64,000 nt of DNA, taken from the NCBI GenBank assembly GCA_014529385.2, contig CM043944.1, forward strand, positions 177,249,740 to 177,313,739, given 5' to 3'. Shown here piece after piece: positions 45,564-56,378 of the stretch. The stretch comes from Adiantum capillus-veneris (taxonomy: Eukaryota > Streptophyta > Polypodiopsida > Polypodiales > Pteridaceae). The notes beneath the pieces were generated by a model. It was given only the letters and a program-made list of their open reading frames with translations. It was not told the DNA's origin and ran no database searches. The position numbers were made by a program, and so were the translations under genes. Positions within the stretch are counted from its first letter, which is position 1; each line of letters starts with the position of its first letter.

Positions 45564-46615
45564 GTATCCCCTCTTGCTTAAGGTGAGGTACTGGTATCAA
45601 ACTCCATGCACGCTATAAGATGGTCTCGTATGAATTTCCTTCTAGATGATGTCCTCCACGGCGACTTTTGAGAGAGGCTCCCCTGGGTGATGTGGAAATG
45701 TCCAAAACACAAGGATGGTGATGATGCATCTACTCGCAAACAATGGACGGCATCTTGGATCAACTATGCCCTTGTTGGTTACCGGCAAGTAATAACCTTT
45801 GTTGCCCCAACTCGGATGGTGTGAACCAAACCGCAAACCGGATGGATGCTTGTAGAGCGAATGGCTGGATATGCAAACGCTGATGTCGACTAAGGTTACC
45901 GACCAGCCTATACTGCCCCTACGCGGAAAGATTGGTGAGAGCAACGCCGAATGGGAGATGAAAATGGATATGTCCTTTGGAGTGCCCATGAACCATGGCA
46001 AGTCCTCTTTAGGTTCATGGCAAGTCCTCTTTATGATGTCTCATGAGACCGCCAAGTAACTCCTCAAAGATAGAGGCTCCTCTTGGGGCTTTGACTAGAT
46101 TGCCATATGATAAAAGCCCTAGATGAATCCTCGTCTCTGCAACGGATGTGGCTGCAAATGTAGGCTCACGATGCCTGCGAACTCCCGTGGTGGTTGCCTT
46201 GGATTGGAACCCTTTGGCTCCAAGTTAATGGCTATCGATTGCTAAGAAGATGCAGATAGTGCGGACCTAATGTGCTGCCAAAGATGTGTACACATCATAG
46301 ACGATGCAATGCCTCCTCTAGAATGATGGTATTCTCCAAACAAATGGGAGAGATGGTTCTTCAAACAATTCCAAGACTCCATAGCTAAGAGGCTGATCCA
46401 GATGGCGTCCTTCTTTGTCATCATAGGCCGCTAACAAATCCTGGTACTCGCAATCAACATCTTCATATTTCCAATGCATGTCGTCAATGATGTGATTTGT
46501 CATGTCGAAGAATTTATGACTGCAAATATCCATGCTTTTTATGTCGAGGTGGTCAAGTGCGCACACCAAGTCAACTACCCTCTCGCACGTGCACCACAAC
46601 TGTAACCTCCGGTAT
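45564..46615 (-). pseudogene. Degraded gypsy interior (3' end of pol region)
   Basis: The last codons before the purine tract (about 45640-45570, ..YQYLTL..RGY) parallel those at 42230-42262 of the + strand remnant, so this is the 3' end of the same type of element. Further upstream the - strand frame 46599-46318 (93 codons, DLVCALDHLDIKSMDICSHK..) is open but I do not recognise it. 45642-46001 is open by chance. No catalytic motif. Confidence 0.4.
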
Positions 46616-47195
46616 TGTCACGTGACACATCCAACCCTATGTGTCCATGGACAAGCTACAGCATGACCAGGGTTCAGTTCAGTTCAGTCTGTCTAGAATA
46701 GGAAGTGATCTGGCACTTTTGTGAGTCTGTTCGCAGACCGTGCATGTCCAGACACTTAGATTAGATGCACATCCTCTGGTTGCACAAAGCATGATCATCA
46801 GATTTCCATTAGAACCCATCAGGAGCATTTTTACAGTGCGTAGACCTATTTTCCCTATTTTTGACATTTTTCACTTATTTATTAAGTGACTTTTTGTTGG
46901 AAACTAGGTAGGGCAATTTTGCTAAGTTTGTATATATAGAAACCTAGCGCTAGCAGTTTCTTGCAGAAGAGGCAGCAGGAGTACCTTGTTCAACAGGCAC
47001 CTTCTCAGCAGGACCCCCCAGCATGGCCTAGCGTTTTTGCAACACGGCATCAAAGCTAGCGTTTTTGCAAGACAGATCAGCCTTGGCGTTTTTGCATTGC
47101 AGAGCAGCTTCGGCATTAGCAGACACAGCAGAACCACTTTACGATAGCAGATCAGCCCGAGCGTTAGTAGATTTCTCCCAGCAGTAGAATTCAGC
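46616..47195 (+). repeat. Ty3/gypsy LTR, 5' part (580 bp)
   Basis: Starts TGTCACGTGACACATCCAACC and runs through the TCACTTA..TAAGTGA hairpin (46871-46889), a TATA box (TATATATAG, 46931) and AGCGTTTTTGCA motifs. It is cut where the next, complete LTR begins with TGTCACG. Two LTRs in direct tandem with the first truncated suggests insertion or recombination. Confidence 0.75.
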
Positions 47196-48472
47196 TGTCA
47201 CGTGACACATCCCAACCCTATGTGTCCATGGACAAGCTACACCACAGCAGGGTTCTGTCAGTCCATCAGTCTAGATTTAGCAGTGATCTGGCACTTTTGT
47301 GAGTCTATTCGTAGACCGTGCATGCCCAGTCACTAGCATAGATGCATATCCTCCGGTTGCACACAACATGATCATCGGAATTCCCATCAGAATCCATTAG
47401 CATCAGTTAGGGGAATTTTCCAGTGCATTTAGCCTATTTTCCTATTTATTGGTTATTTTCACTTATTATTTTTAAGTGACTTTCCAACAAAAGTAGGTAG
47501 GGCAATTTTGCTAAGTTAATATATAAGCAAACACAAGTTCGCACTTTCTGGGGAAGAGGCAGCAGGAGCTTCCCGCTCAACAGGCAACTTCTTAGCAGTA
47601 CCCCCCGCAACATCAGATCCATCGCCATACCTCCCACTTCCTTGGCGTTTTCATAGATCATCCATCGCTTGAAGTCTTCCCCCTTCTGGCGATAATTCCC
47701 TTGCAAATCAGCCCCATCATAGCGTTTTCAAATCAGCCTTGCTGGCGTTTTTCCACAGCAACCTATTGGCGTTTTTGAAGCAGATCAGCAGTAGCGATTT
47801 TGGGATTGTAGATCACCAGCAACATCAATGTTTTGCACAGCTTTAGGACCCTCTCACACCAGTGTTTTCAACATGGATAAGCCTGCATAACCAGCGTTTT
47901 CAGCATACAGTAATGGCCTTAGAAACACAGCAAAGCCTGGTTTTTCCAGTGTTTTTATTTAACCTAAGTCCCTCGCCAAAACAGGGATTTTCAGCCGTGT
48001 GAAGCAGCCCCAAGACCACTCAGAACCTCAACAGTTTTCCCCCTTTGGACAGCAGATAGAAGTAGACCAATTCAGCCCCGAAACAGTCCAAGAATTTAGC
48101 ATATAGAAGATCCCAGATTTCAGCCATTAAGTTGTTGTCGTCACCACCGTCGTCGTCATCGGCATAGTCCAAAGTTGCATCAGTCCATTGCATTCGCATT
48201 GTACACCTTTGTGCAATCAAAGTAGACCACTCTCGCCGACGAGAGTGGGGCCTTCGGAGGAGGGTTTAACAAACTCTCGGGTGTCGTATCTCTTCTCTCT
48301 CCTTCTCTCAGTCTCATTCACTTGCACGCACAATATCCACTCACTTTGTTCGTGACCACATCACTCTACAAGACGGAAAGCTCTCTCTTTCCCTAAGGAA
48401 CTAAAAAGAACCTTGAGCAATAAAGATCACTAATCTTGAGAAAATACAACATTCATTCCGCTGCACCTAACA
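47196..48472 (+). repeat. Ty3/gypsy LTR, complete (1,277 bp)
   Basis: Starts TGTCACGTGACACATCCC and ends CCGCTGCACCTAACA, followed at once by an initiator-tRNA-Met-type PBS. It contains the TCACTTA..TAAGTGA hairpin (47459-47479), a TATA box (TATATAAG, 47520), many GCGTTTT motifs (47700-47970) and the CCACTCTCG hairpin (48227-48248). This is the reference copy for the fragments at 39905, 40451, 42264 and 46616. Confidence 0.8.
47520..47527 (+). promoter_or_regulatory. TATA box of complete gypsy LTR
   Basis: TATATAAG lies 41 bp after a TCACTTA..TAAGTGA hairpin. The same arrangement, with spacings of 41 and 42 bp, is seen in the LTRs at 42264 and 46616. Confidence 0.6.
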
Positions 48473-48531
48473 TTAGTATCAGAGCTTTGGAAGTGTTCGG
48501 AATTACTCAAGGAAAGAACCACAAGAATTTT
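48473..48531 (+). other. Primer-binding site (initiator tRNA-Met type) and start of interrupted interior
   Basis: TTAGTATCAGAGCTTTGG follows the LTR end, one base off the common plant PBS TTGGTATCAGAGC used by copia elements and chromovirus-type gypsy elements. Only 59 bp of interior remain before the next element inserts. Confidence 0.7.
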
Positions 48532-49512
48532 TGTTGACGGGAATACGGAATGACCGTCAAAAGATGCCGATAAAGAGCAGAGGATAAGCAGGAGTCCCCT
48601 TTAAACCCATGTGTATGTATGTACAACATTTTTGCGCTTGGAGCCGGCGTTGTAATTTAAATGACGGGACTCGTTCCGAGCCCGTAAAGCCTTGTAAATC
48701 CATGTAAATGATTACATGAGCCATAGCCGGACTCCAGTGATCAGTAATCTGAAACCCCCGCTCTAATTATCAATTGTGAGCCAATTTGGAAGTAGGTATA
48801 TAAGCCAAAAGCTCTATTTTTCACACACAACTCACTTGTAATTTCTGGGAGCTTGGTGAAGAGAGCTCACCTACGCCTGTGCACTCACGATTTCGCCCAC
48901 GGGTATGCTAATGCAAAGACCTTTCATACGTTGCTTCTATATGCTCTTAGCTTCATGTTGATGATCATGATGTTGGTTTTGAGTGTGTGTACGTGACGCA
49001 ATGAGCGGTTGAAGCTCTAGGTCGCCCTCTTGTGTGTTTTTCTCATTGTGGGTTGTGTGATGTGTATTGCGATTCCGATCATAGACATAGGTTCTAGGTG
49101 GTAAAGCTAAGCCTTCCAAGCCCTCAATCATTCGATTTGAGTGAGGTTAGGTGTGGCGGCAATTGCGGTTGTCCATATAGGCCATTTTCCAAAATGTCGG
49201 ATTTGAGTCCGGAAACGCATTTCCCATAGTCTTAAGGCCTAGGTTCCTAAGTTTCATGATGATTGGACTTCGTTTCATGTCCATTCGACCATTAGAGAGC
49301 CCGATACGCTCGTAGGAGACTTTTGCAGTTTCTGCATCTGTTTCGCCTGTAGGACATTCGTGACTCTTCCTCCTCCTTGCTTTGTCGTCTAGGAGATAGC
49401 ATGCGATGTTTCCATGCACTAGTCGGGTCAGCTACGCCCTCGGATTGACATATTGTATGTTGGTTTGAGTTCTCGCTTCGCTACATCGTCCGATCGCGGC
49501 GATTCGCCAACA
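48532..49512 (+). repeat. 5' LTR of the Athila/Tat-like element
   Basis: Bounded by the inverted TGTTG/CAACA pair. TATA box TATATAAG at 48797-48804. The sequence after it contains TTTTTCACACACAACTCACTTG, a plausible transcript start region. Confidence 0.8.
48797..48804 (+). promoter_or_regulatory. TATA box of the Athila/Tat-like LTR
   Basis: TATATAAG in the context GTAGGTATATAAGCC, 265 bp into the LTR. Confidence 0.55.
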
Positions 49513-49532
49513 TTGGCGCCGCTGCCGGGGAC
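49513..49532 (+). other. Primer-binding site of the Athila/Tat-like element
   Basis: TTGGCGCCGCTGCCGGGGAC directly follows the LTR's terminal CAACA. It differs by one base from the TGGCGCCGTTGCCGGGGA PBS well known in plant gypsy elements of this lineage. Confidence 0.85.
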
Positions 49533-50149
49533 GTAGGACTTACACTAGACGGAGGGAGTCGCGGTGAGGTTCTTCTCTATCCGTTCCCGCGTGTTACAGT
49601 TATTTTTGCTTACATCTTAGGTTAGGAGAGAAGGTGAGGCTTATCGAGCTCTCAGGTGGACCGAGGAGACCGGAGTTCTTCTTAGGTTACCTTATAGGCT
49701 AGTATACTCTAGTGTGGTTTTAGTGCTCGGTGCATTGAGTCCTCATTTGGAGTTAGGAGATCGCTTGCGTGTTGCGGTTGATTTTGGTTGAGAGCGTTTT
49801 TTACGTTTTTGTCGTTTACGTCATATTTGCTTGTGCATATCACACCACCACCCCCTAGTAGCTTAGCATTAGGAGTAGGATTAGTTTAGGTATCATTTTG
49901 GTGCGTCACGAGAGTGCAAAGATCGCCTTGGATAACCATAAAGTGACCAAAAACGCTAAGTGTGCGTATTTTGTGATTTTGAGTGCCGAATTGGAAATTT
50001 CTTGTTTGCACACTTGTATATGCACTAGTAACGCTAATCTGGAAAATTTGGTTGCTTTTTGAGTTGATTTGTGCAAAGATTGATCAAATTTTGTGAAGCG
50101 GTCTTGAAATACAAAAACTTGAAGTTGTACATGCTAGGAGTGTCTAATT

Positions 50150-50860
50150 GACAGGTGCAGGGCATCATTGGAAAGCCCAAGAGGAGTGGAACCCACAGCA
50201 AGCATCCAGAGTTGCAAAAGCCCCAGTTGACACCAACCACGGTTGCTGCCACTTGGCTCATTTTAGGGAACAGGTCATAGCCACAGGTGCCCAAGGTCCA
50301 AGGGACCCCAAAACCACTTTCCACAGGATCAAATACCCAAAATCTTGATCAAAGGAGCAATTTTTGCAAAGTTGCACTTTTTGGTTGAAATTTTGGCATT
50401 TGGCAACCCAAACTTTGTCCAAATTGGCATACATAGGGTCATTAGACTCCACAGAGAGCAGGCTATCCAGTGGTATAAGCAAAATTTCCAACAGGTGATT
50501 TTGGCAGCAACCGCGGTTGCTGCCACTTTCATGATTTTGGAAATTTGACCATATCCCCAGGTTGCTGACAGTACAAGGAGTCCATATCAACTTTCCCCAT
50601 CAAGTTTGGACAAGTGGAAGAGTTCCAAACAGCCCAGAGACCAAAGCAGAGTCTGAAACAGTAGATTGATATCCAAACTCCCCAAAAAGAGTCTAAAAGC
50701 TTCATGCATAGGCTCAGGAGACTCAGCAAGACATAAGGAGTTAGTGGAAATTGACTAGAGCCCAAACAGAGCATTTTGGCACCAACCGCGGTTGCTGCCA
50801 CTTGATGAATTTTGGAACTATGAATAGACCAGTGCCTAGTACACCTTGAGAGGATCCCAT
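50150..50860. repeat. Leader tandem repeats with a GC-rich palindrome
   Basis: Three diverged units of about 270 bp each contain the palindrome GCAGCAACCGCGGTTGCTGC or a near copy (about 50231-50250, 50503-50524 perfect, 50778-50799). In units 2 and 3 it sits in the same TTTTGGC..CCACTT.ATGA.TTTTGGAA context. They lie in the untranslated leader, between PBS and gag. Confidence 0.65.
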
Positions 50861-51127
50861 AGGTACCCTGGTTGCTCAAAATAGACTCCAGAATCATAGT
50901 CAAACACTTCGTGAAAAATTCAAGACCAACTGCACAGTTTTTGGTCCAGATTCAGCAATTTTTTGAAATTTTTTGTACAAATTTGTGTGTAAATTATAGT
51001 GAGTACTCTTAAACGGCCGAGCGGCAAAGTTTTTGTCAACTTGCCTAAAAACAGGTATCAGGAGCACTCGACACCGAGGTGACGACACAGAAGACTGCTA
51101 GCCGACCAATCAGGTAAGAGGGTTGAG

Positions 51128-53971
51128 TTGCAAGGCACTTTTTCTTGTCAATTGATGTATTTGCAGTTAGGAAAACTTTTGCCGAGAGATCTCAGGACAG
51201 GAGGTGACCAAGCTAGTTTGGTATCCACGGAAGGGAGCGTAAATCAAGCAGGGATAGATTCCCTTGCACCAATCATAGAAGAAGGTAGCGACACCGATAC
51301 TTCTTCGGAACGCTCACTTTACGAGATGGCCGACCCACGCATAGGAGGTCACCTGCCAACCATAGCAAAAGTAGGTGGTACCTCAGCAAGCATATATCAG
51401 ACACAAACGCCTAGGTACACCACCATCTTTCTAGAAGGAACAAACGCACACAGAGCCCTCATTTACGCCGATAATAGGGGACGCAAGTGTGTTCGCATTG
51501 AAGAGAAACCTGCTAGAGGTCTAGAAAACGTTCAGGTTTATGACAATGGCGATAGGTATAGAGACAAGGAAGGTGGACACTATCTCATAGTCAGAGACCC
51601 TGAAAATTACAATCAGTACAAAGACAACATGTCAAGGGGAAAGATGGTGATGGAACGAGAGGACCAACCACCTCATGTAGACCATCCCGAGGCCACGTTT
51701 ATCTTTGAAAAAGAGGGTTAAAAGGTTTATGACGGACCAAAGTGAGGAAGGAATATACGAGCACGAAGAGGGGCGGACCAAGTCCTACTTTCGTTGCACA
51801 GAACCTCAGCTTAGAGAGTTGGGTATGGAGAAGGTCTTGTACCTATTCTCCTACGAAACGTACCATGGAAGTGAACTTCTATATGCGGATAAGTATGGAC
51901 GTGAGTATAAGCCCATGGATCTCAAAGAAATGGAAAAAATGCCGATCTACGGAGCATTTGGATTTGCTCCAGGAGCTAGACTCGGGCCAAGACCAACACC
52001 CAGCCATAGTGCCAATCCTTTTAGTGATGAAATGGATATCGTCACGAGTCAACTAGAGAGGACAAGAGTAGTAGAGTCGCCATGGCATACGGTGCATGCA
52101 CCTAAAGAGCCTACAGCAGACCCACAGTCGTTAAGTTCTTGGTTGCACCGAGATGACGCACCAGGAAGGAGCCATATCAGAGGTGGACATACGGTCATGA
52201 CAGGGCCATTGGAACCACCGCCACCGCCATCATATAGTTATCATGGTGAGAGTAGAGCTTTCATGACGAATAGAGCAACAATGGGTACGCCAGCGGTAGA
52301 AAGAGCCAGGGCCAAAAGAGTGCCAAGGCCAGAGAGACCCATTACTAGGCCAATAAGAGGTCAAGGGTTGGATGAAGAGATAGATCCGATCCAAGGGATA
52401 AGACCAGGAGCACCAATGAATAGATTAACGGGTTGTGGAAGGCCAGATGATGAGGGTCATGGATCATAGGAGAATTAGACCTTCTCAGGTCCAAAAGTGG
52501 GTCAAAAAGAAGTATTCAGGAGACAAGGATCCAAGGGATCACGTAGCGGCCTTCATACGAGTAATCCGTGCAGAGGAAGTCCTTGATTTTCCTACATAGT
52601 TTTCCGGATTCGGGTTGACGTTAGAAGACGACGCTGCTACTTGGTTTGATTCGGTCAAGAGACGAGAGTTTGCGACGATTCAAGAAATGTTCGACAAATT
52701 CATAGAGGAATTCTCCCAACGGGGAATCGCCCACAATACTGTCTCGCAAATTCACAAATTCAAACAAAAAGAAGGGGAAACGGTGAGGAAAGCAGCCTTG
52801 AGGCTAAAGCGATACGTGAAGTTCTGTCCAGACAACGAACTACCTACGCAGTCAAGGCTAATGCTTATCTTTACACAAGGCCTCCGAAATGCGGATCTCT
52901 AGAAAGATTTGCATATGAAACGGTGTATTAGCTTGAACGAGCTAGTCAAAGAGGCCCTCTACTTGGTAGATAATTGCACAGTATATGGTATTGGGGATCC
53001 CAGAGACGCTGACGACGATGCATCATCCCAAAATAGTGCCACAAAATCTGAGAAAACAACACCAAAAACGGAGACTCCGATGAGGCAAGAAAAGCTTATA
53101 GAGGAAGTAGTTAGAAGGATGCAACCGCCTCCTAGACAACCGAAGCGATGCTACACATGTGGAGGTGATCATCTCACTTAGCATTGCCCGACGCTTCCTC
53201 AACAACCGTTGAGACCACCTAAGTGGTGTGCAGTGGAACAAAAGTGGACGAATCACACGACAGAGGAGTGCTATTATAACAAAGGGTACGTGCGAGAGCG
53301 GCAGTATGCGCCTCCAGCCCCAGTAGCACAAGCTCACGCGCCACCACCGCCAAGATATGCAGTAGGAAATCTGCCATGACCCATAGGAATAGAGAGGCCA
53401 CAGCCAGTGTTAGGGCAACAACCTCCCTTACCAGGAACAACACCTGTCGTAGTACGATACGCGCCTGCAATGGAGGAATCAAATGAGCAGGCATTAGTGC
53501 CTAGCCCGGCATACTATGAGGAACCTAGCGGTGGACACCATGGTTATCACGCCTCAGAAGAGTTTTTTTATGCCAGAACCTTGGAGTACGAATAGTCCCA
53601 TAGTGATATCTGAATTGAGTGCGACCAGAGAAGGTAGGTACCAAATGGACGAACGCAAGTTGCTATTCATAGCAAATGGCGGAATCATGAGACCAAAACC
53701 TACTTATCCGCAGAGACCAATGCAAGGGGCATCACCGCCCGTAAGAGGACCTTGTTTTAAATGCAGTGGCGATCATTTGATGAAGGATTGTCCTCACAAG
53801 GAAATTGTAAGGATCGACGCCTATTGCACGGAATGTGGGGTCACTCATCTGATCATAGATTGCCCAAAAAAACCAGAACCTAGTGGGAAGGCCACCTTGA
53901 ACGTCATAGAGGCTATTCCGTCTACAAGTGAAACTGCTGCACAATTGTCCACCCGGAAATCTGAGAAATGA
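51128..53971 (+). pseudogene. gag gene of the Athila/Tat-like element (broken)
   Basis: The N-terminal part is in two overlapping frames: 51128-51721 (DPRIGGHLPTIAKVG, RKCVRIEEKPARGLENVQVY) and 51705-52469 (YFRCTEPQLRELGMEKVLYL, GFAPGARLGPRPTPS). The capsid core is in 52490-52900: LTLEDDAATWFDSVKRREF, MFDKFIEEFSQRGIAHN and IHKFKQKEGETVRKAALRL, then FTQGLRNADL, the classic Retrotrans_gag pattern. Nucleocapsid knuckles follow: CYTCGGDHLT.HC (53154), a KWCAVEQKWTNHTTEEC box (53224), CFKCSGDHLMKDC (53753) and CTECGVTHLIIDC (53825). The frame is interrupted by stops at about 52600, 52900 and 53180 and at least two frameshifts. No protease follows; the reading ends in STRKSEK at 53971. Confidence 0.8.
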
Positions 53972-54400
53972 GGCGTTGAAAGCTGGCTATAAAAACGCAG
54001 ATCTGCAATGAAAAACACAGCAGATCTCTCGCATAAAGCAGAGCTGAAAACGCAGATCTCACTGACAGCGATGATGGACAGCATACACTTGCAAATCCTC
54101 CTCTGCCATCCAATCTGAGTTCTTGTAATGCTCAGCATACACTTGCAAACCCTCCTATGTCATCTAATCTGGCAGCAAATCTGAGGCTTTCACAAGGTCC
54201 AGTGTTTGCACAAAGTGGGGACGCAAAGTTTTCCTTTTCCTCTCTACGACCCTCTTTCAAAGACTGGAGTGCCCCGTATGCAGTTTACGATTCCCCCTTT
54301 TATCTGCATCGTGAAGTTTTCGAGGGATCTATTGTCTGATCAAATCATTAGCTTTATATCAGTCCATTGACAAAACATGGCAGATTTACTATCTATTACT
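53972..54400. repeat. Repeat fragment with AACGCAGATCTGC motifs, no gene
   Basis: 53985-54090 carries GGCTATAAAAACGCAGATCTGC, AAAACACAGCAGATCTC and GCTGAAAACGCAGATCTCACTGA, the inverted form of the gypsy LTR motif series. The next block duplicates CAGCATACACTTGCAAA(T/C)CCTCCT (54080 and 54132). Remainder unassigned. Confidence 0.5.
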
Positions 54401-54930
54401 GGAACATGAATAGCAAATCAAGGATTCCCAAGACGAATGTCTCAACCTGTGAGTGGTGCAACAAGAACATCTCACTGAAATGTGGCTGTCGAACCGAAAA
54501 CTGTAATTGAGTTGCCTTTTCCGTGATCTATGTGCGAATGTCTGATGTGAATCCATCAACATCCAACACATAGGGCTACTTGCTACACTCCAACTTGGCG
54601 GCTAGCTGTGGAGACAAAAGATCCTCCATACTACCTGTGTCGAAGAGAATGGTGAAACTGTGATCCTTGTTGGCGGAGCCACAAGCGTGCAATAACCCTA
54701 ATAGTGTGGGGGGGGGACGTCCTGCTTATCTTCGAGCAAAATCTGAGGTTGCTGGAGACTTGGTACAAAATGTACCACTAATGTAGTGCTCGGGGCTGCC
54801 GGGGTCGTCGTTGGTGGGGTTGATGCAACTGTGGAAGTATTGGCTTGTTTTGCCTTCCACTTTGCACAATCCTGCTTGCAATGTCCTTTTTAGTATGTAC
54901 TCTCCTGGAAGATAGTTCCAGCAAACACAA
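54400..54930 (-). pseudogene. Gypsy nucleocapsid-protease fragment, antisense
   Basis: On the - strand KGHCKQDCAKWKAKQ (about 54885-54840) is the second half of a CCHC knuckle. A Thr/Pro-rich linker follows, then SANKDHSFTILFDTGSMEDL and LSPQLAAKLECS (about 54672-54585). The DTGS is the retropepsin active-site motif, followed by the expected hydrophobic segment, so this is a protease N-terminus whose catalytic triad is intact. The frame hits a stop shortly after. No RT is found downstream. It is a different lineage from the 40364 fragment (DTGS here versus DSSS there). Confidence 0.6.
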
Positions 54931-55033
54931 ATACATAAAGCTGATGGCTTTAAATTGATACCTGGTGAGAGGGATTTTTTCCAACGCAATGTCTCTTACG
55001 CCTATCAAGGGTTGGGCAAGGATAATTTGCCCC

Positions 55034-55072
55034 ACACATCCTCCCTTTGAATAAAATATTAGGAGGATGTGT
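55034..55072. repeat. Inverted repeat (11-bp stem)
   Basis: ACACATCCTCC and GGAGGATGTGT are separated by an AT-rich 17-bp loop. It could be an LTR-end palindrome or a small hairpin; no coding role. Confidence 0.7.
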
Positions 55073-55567
55073 TAAGAAATTTTGTTGTTATTATGTCCTT
55101 GCAAAGACAAAAGACGGTCTCGACAAGCATTTTACCCCAGATTTTATCTCTTGGATTGAATGACTGTAGGATGTGTTGGACATGGGAATGGCCAAAAAGC
55201 TTTAGGCTCTCCTTGGTGTTCCAAGGAGATTGTAGCTCGTCATATTTATTGCTGGCCTAAGACACCGACATGTTGTTAAAAGGTCTCACCTTTATTGAAA
55301 TGGTGAAGAGGAACTCGCCTGTTTTGAACGATTGTAAATCAACAAAAGCAGTGAGAGGGCACCTCCTCTCATGTAAGTTTTGTTATGAGCAAGCAACATG
55401 ATCTAACCACTCTAGTATCCCAACAAATTATGCAAGGCTCTATGACAAGTATAAGAACTTCATTTCTGAGTAATTTGTAATTAGCTTCTCCTACAGATTT
55501 GTCCACTAGCTGGTATTCACTGAAGGTTGTAAAATATGGAGTTTGCCGCATTAAATTTGCTGCTGAA
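55073..55567. other. No gene seen
   Basis: About 500 bp of unassigned sequence between the inverted repeat and the compound microsatellite. The open frames are short and match nothing. Confidence 0.4.
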
Positions 55568-55848
<281 letters not shown>

Positions 55849-56081
55849 GCTAGTTCCAATGTCAAATTGACGATACATTAGATTACAACAAGAACAGTAA
55901 AATGAGAACCTGCACAAATGAAAAACCTGAACGTGCATAGCATACCTGAAAATTTTATGTCCTGCAGCTTGGACCTTATTTTAGCCATTGTATGCAATTA
56001 CCACTACGAACCAGCAAATTAATGGGAAGGCGATCCATATTGCAATTGACGTTGAATGCCATTTTTGCACGCAAGCAATCT

Positions 56082-56082
<1 letters not shown>

Positions 56083-56124
<42 letters not shown>

Positions 56125-56200
56125 TCGTCGCCCTGTGATTTTTGGCGGTAAACGCCCAGCATTTTCAAAGCATGTCAATTTCCTACAACGTTAAAGTTCG

Positions 56201-56233
<33 letters not shown>
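56083..56233. repeat. Two (CT)n microsatellites
   Basis: (CT)n at 56083-56121 and 56202-56233, separated by 80 bp that includes a SINE-tail-like piece (CAATTTCCTACAACGTTAAAG). Confidence 0.9.
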
Positions 56234-56240
<7 letters not shown>

Positions 56241-56241
56241 T

Positions 56242-56365
56242 TGAATAACAGGTCTTGAGTTCAACTCCTCGTCAGCTAGATCTTTAAGGTCTCTTCGGAT
56301 AGCTTCCTACGATGTTAAAACTCTCTTCTTCTTCTTCTTCTTCTCTCTCTCTCTCTCTCTCTCTC
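56242..56365 (+). mobile_element. SINE-like repeat, 5'-truncated copy
   Basis: AATAACAGGTCTTGAGTTCAACTCC (B-box-like), then TCTTTAAGGTCTCTTCGGATAG, CTTCCTACGATGTTAAAACTC and a (TTC)n(CT)n tail. It aligns with 19975-20100. The A-box portion is replaced by (CT)n sequence. Confidence 0.5.
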
Positions 56366-56378
56366 ATTCTCATTCAAC

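Larger units (their letters stand above)
48532..53985 (+). mobile_element. Athila/Tat-like Ty3/gypsy element, 5' half (LTR, leader, gag)
   Basis: A 981-bp LTR (TGTTG..CAACA) is followed by a PBS of the TGGCGCCGYTGCCGGGGA type typical of Athila/Tat/Ogre-lineage gypsy elements, then a 1.6-kb leader and a gag region. The right limit is where gag sequence gives way to a GCTGAAAACGCAGATC repeat at about 53985. No protease, RT or second LTR follows in this orientation, so the element is 3'-truncated. It is inserted in the interior of the preceding gypsy element. The 5 bp before the LTR are AATTT. Confidence 0.8.

Noticed and set aside
48473-48490. Assigning the 47196-48472 LTR to Ty1/copia because of its initiator-Met PBS
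   Set aside because: Chromovirus-type gypsy elements use the same PBS, and the neighbouring pol fragments in the same LTR context are gypsy (protease, integrase). Lineage kept as gypsy, not proven.
55034-55072. Intrinsic bacterial-type terminator
   Set aside because: Stem-loop without a U tract in a plant context; more likely an LTR-end inverted repeat.
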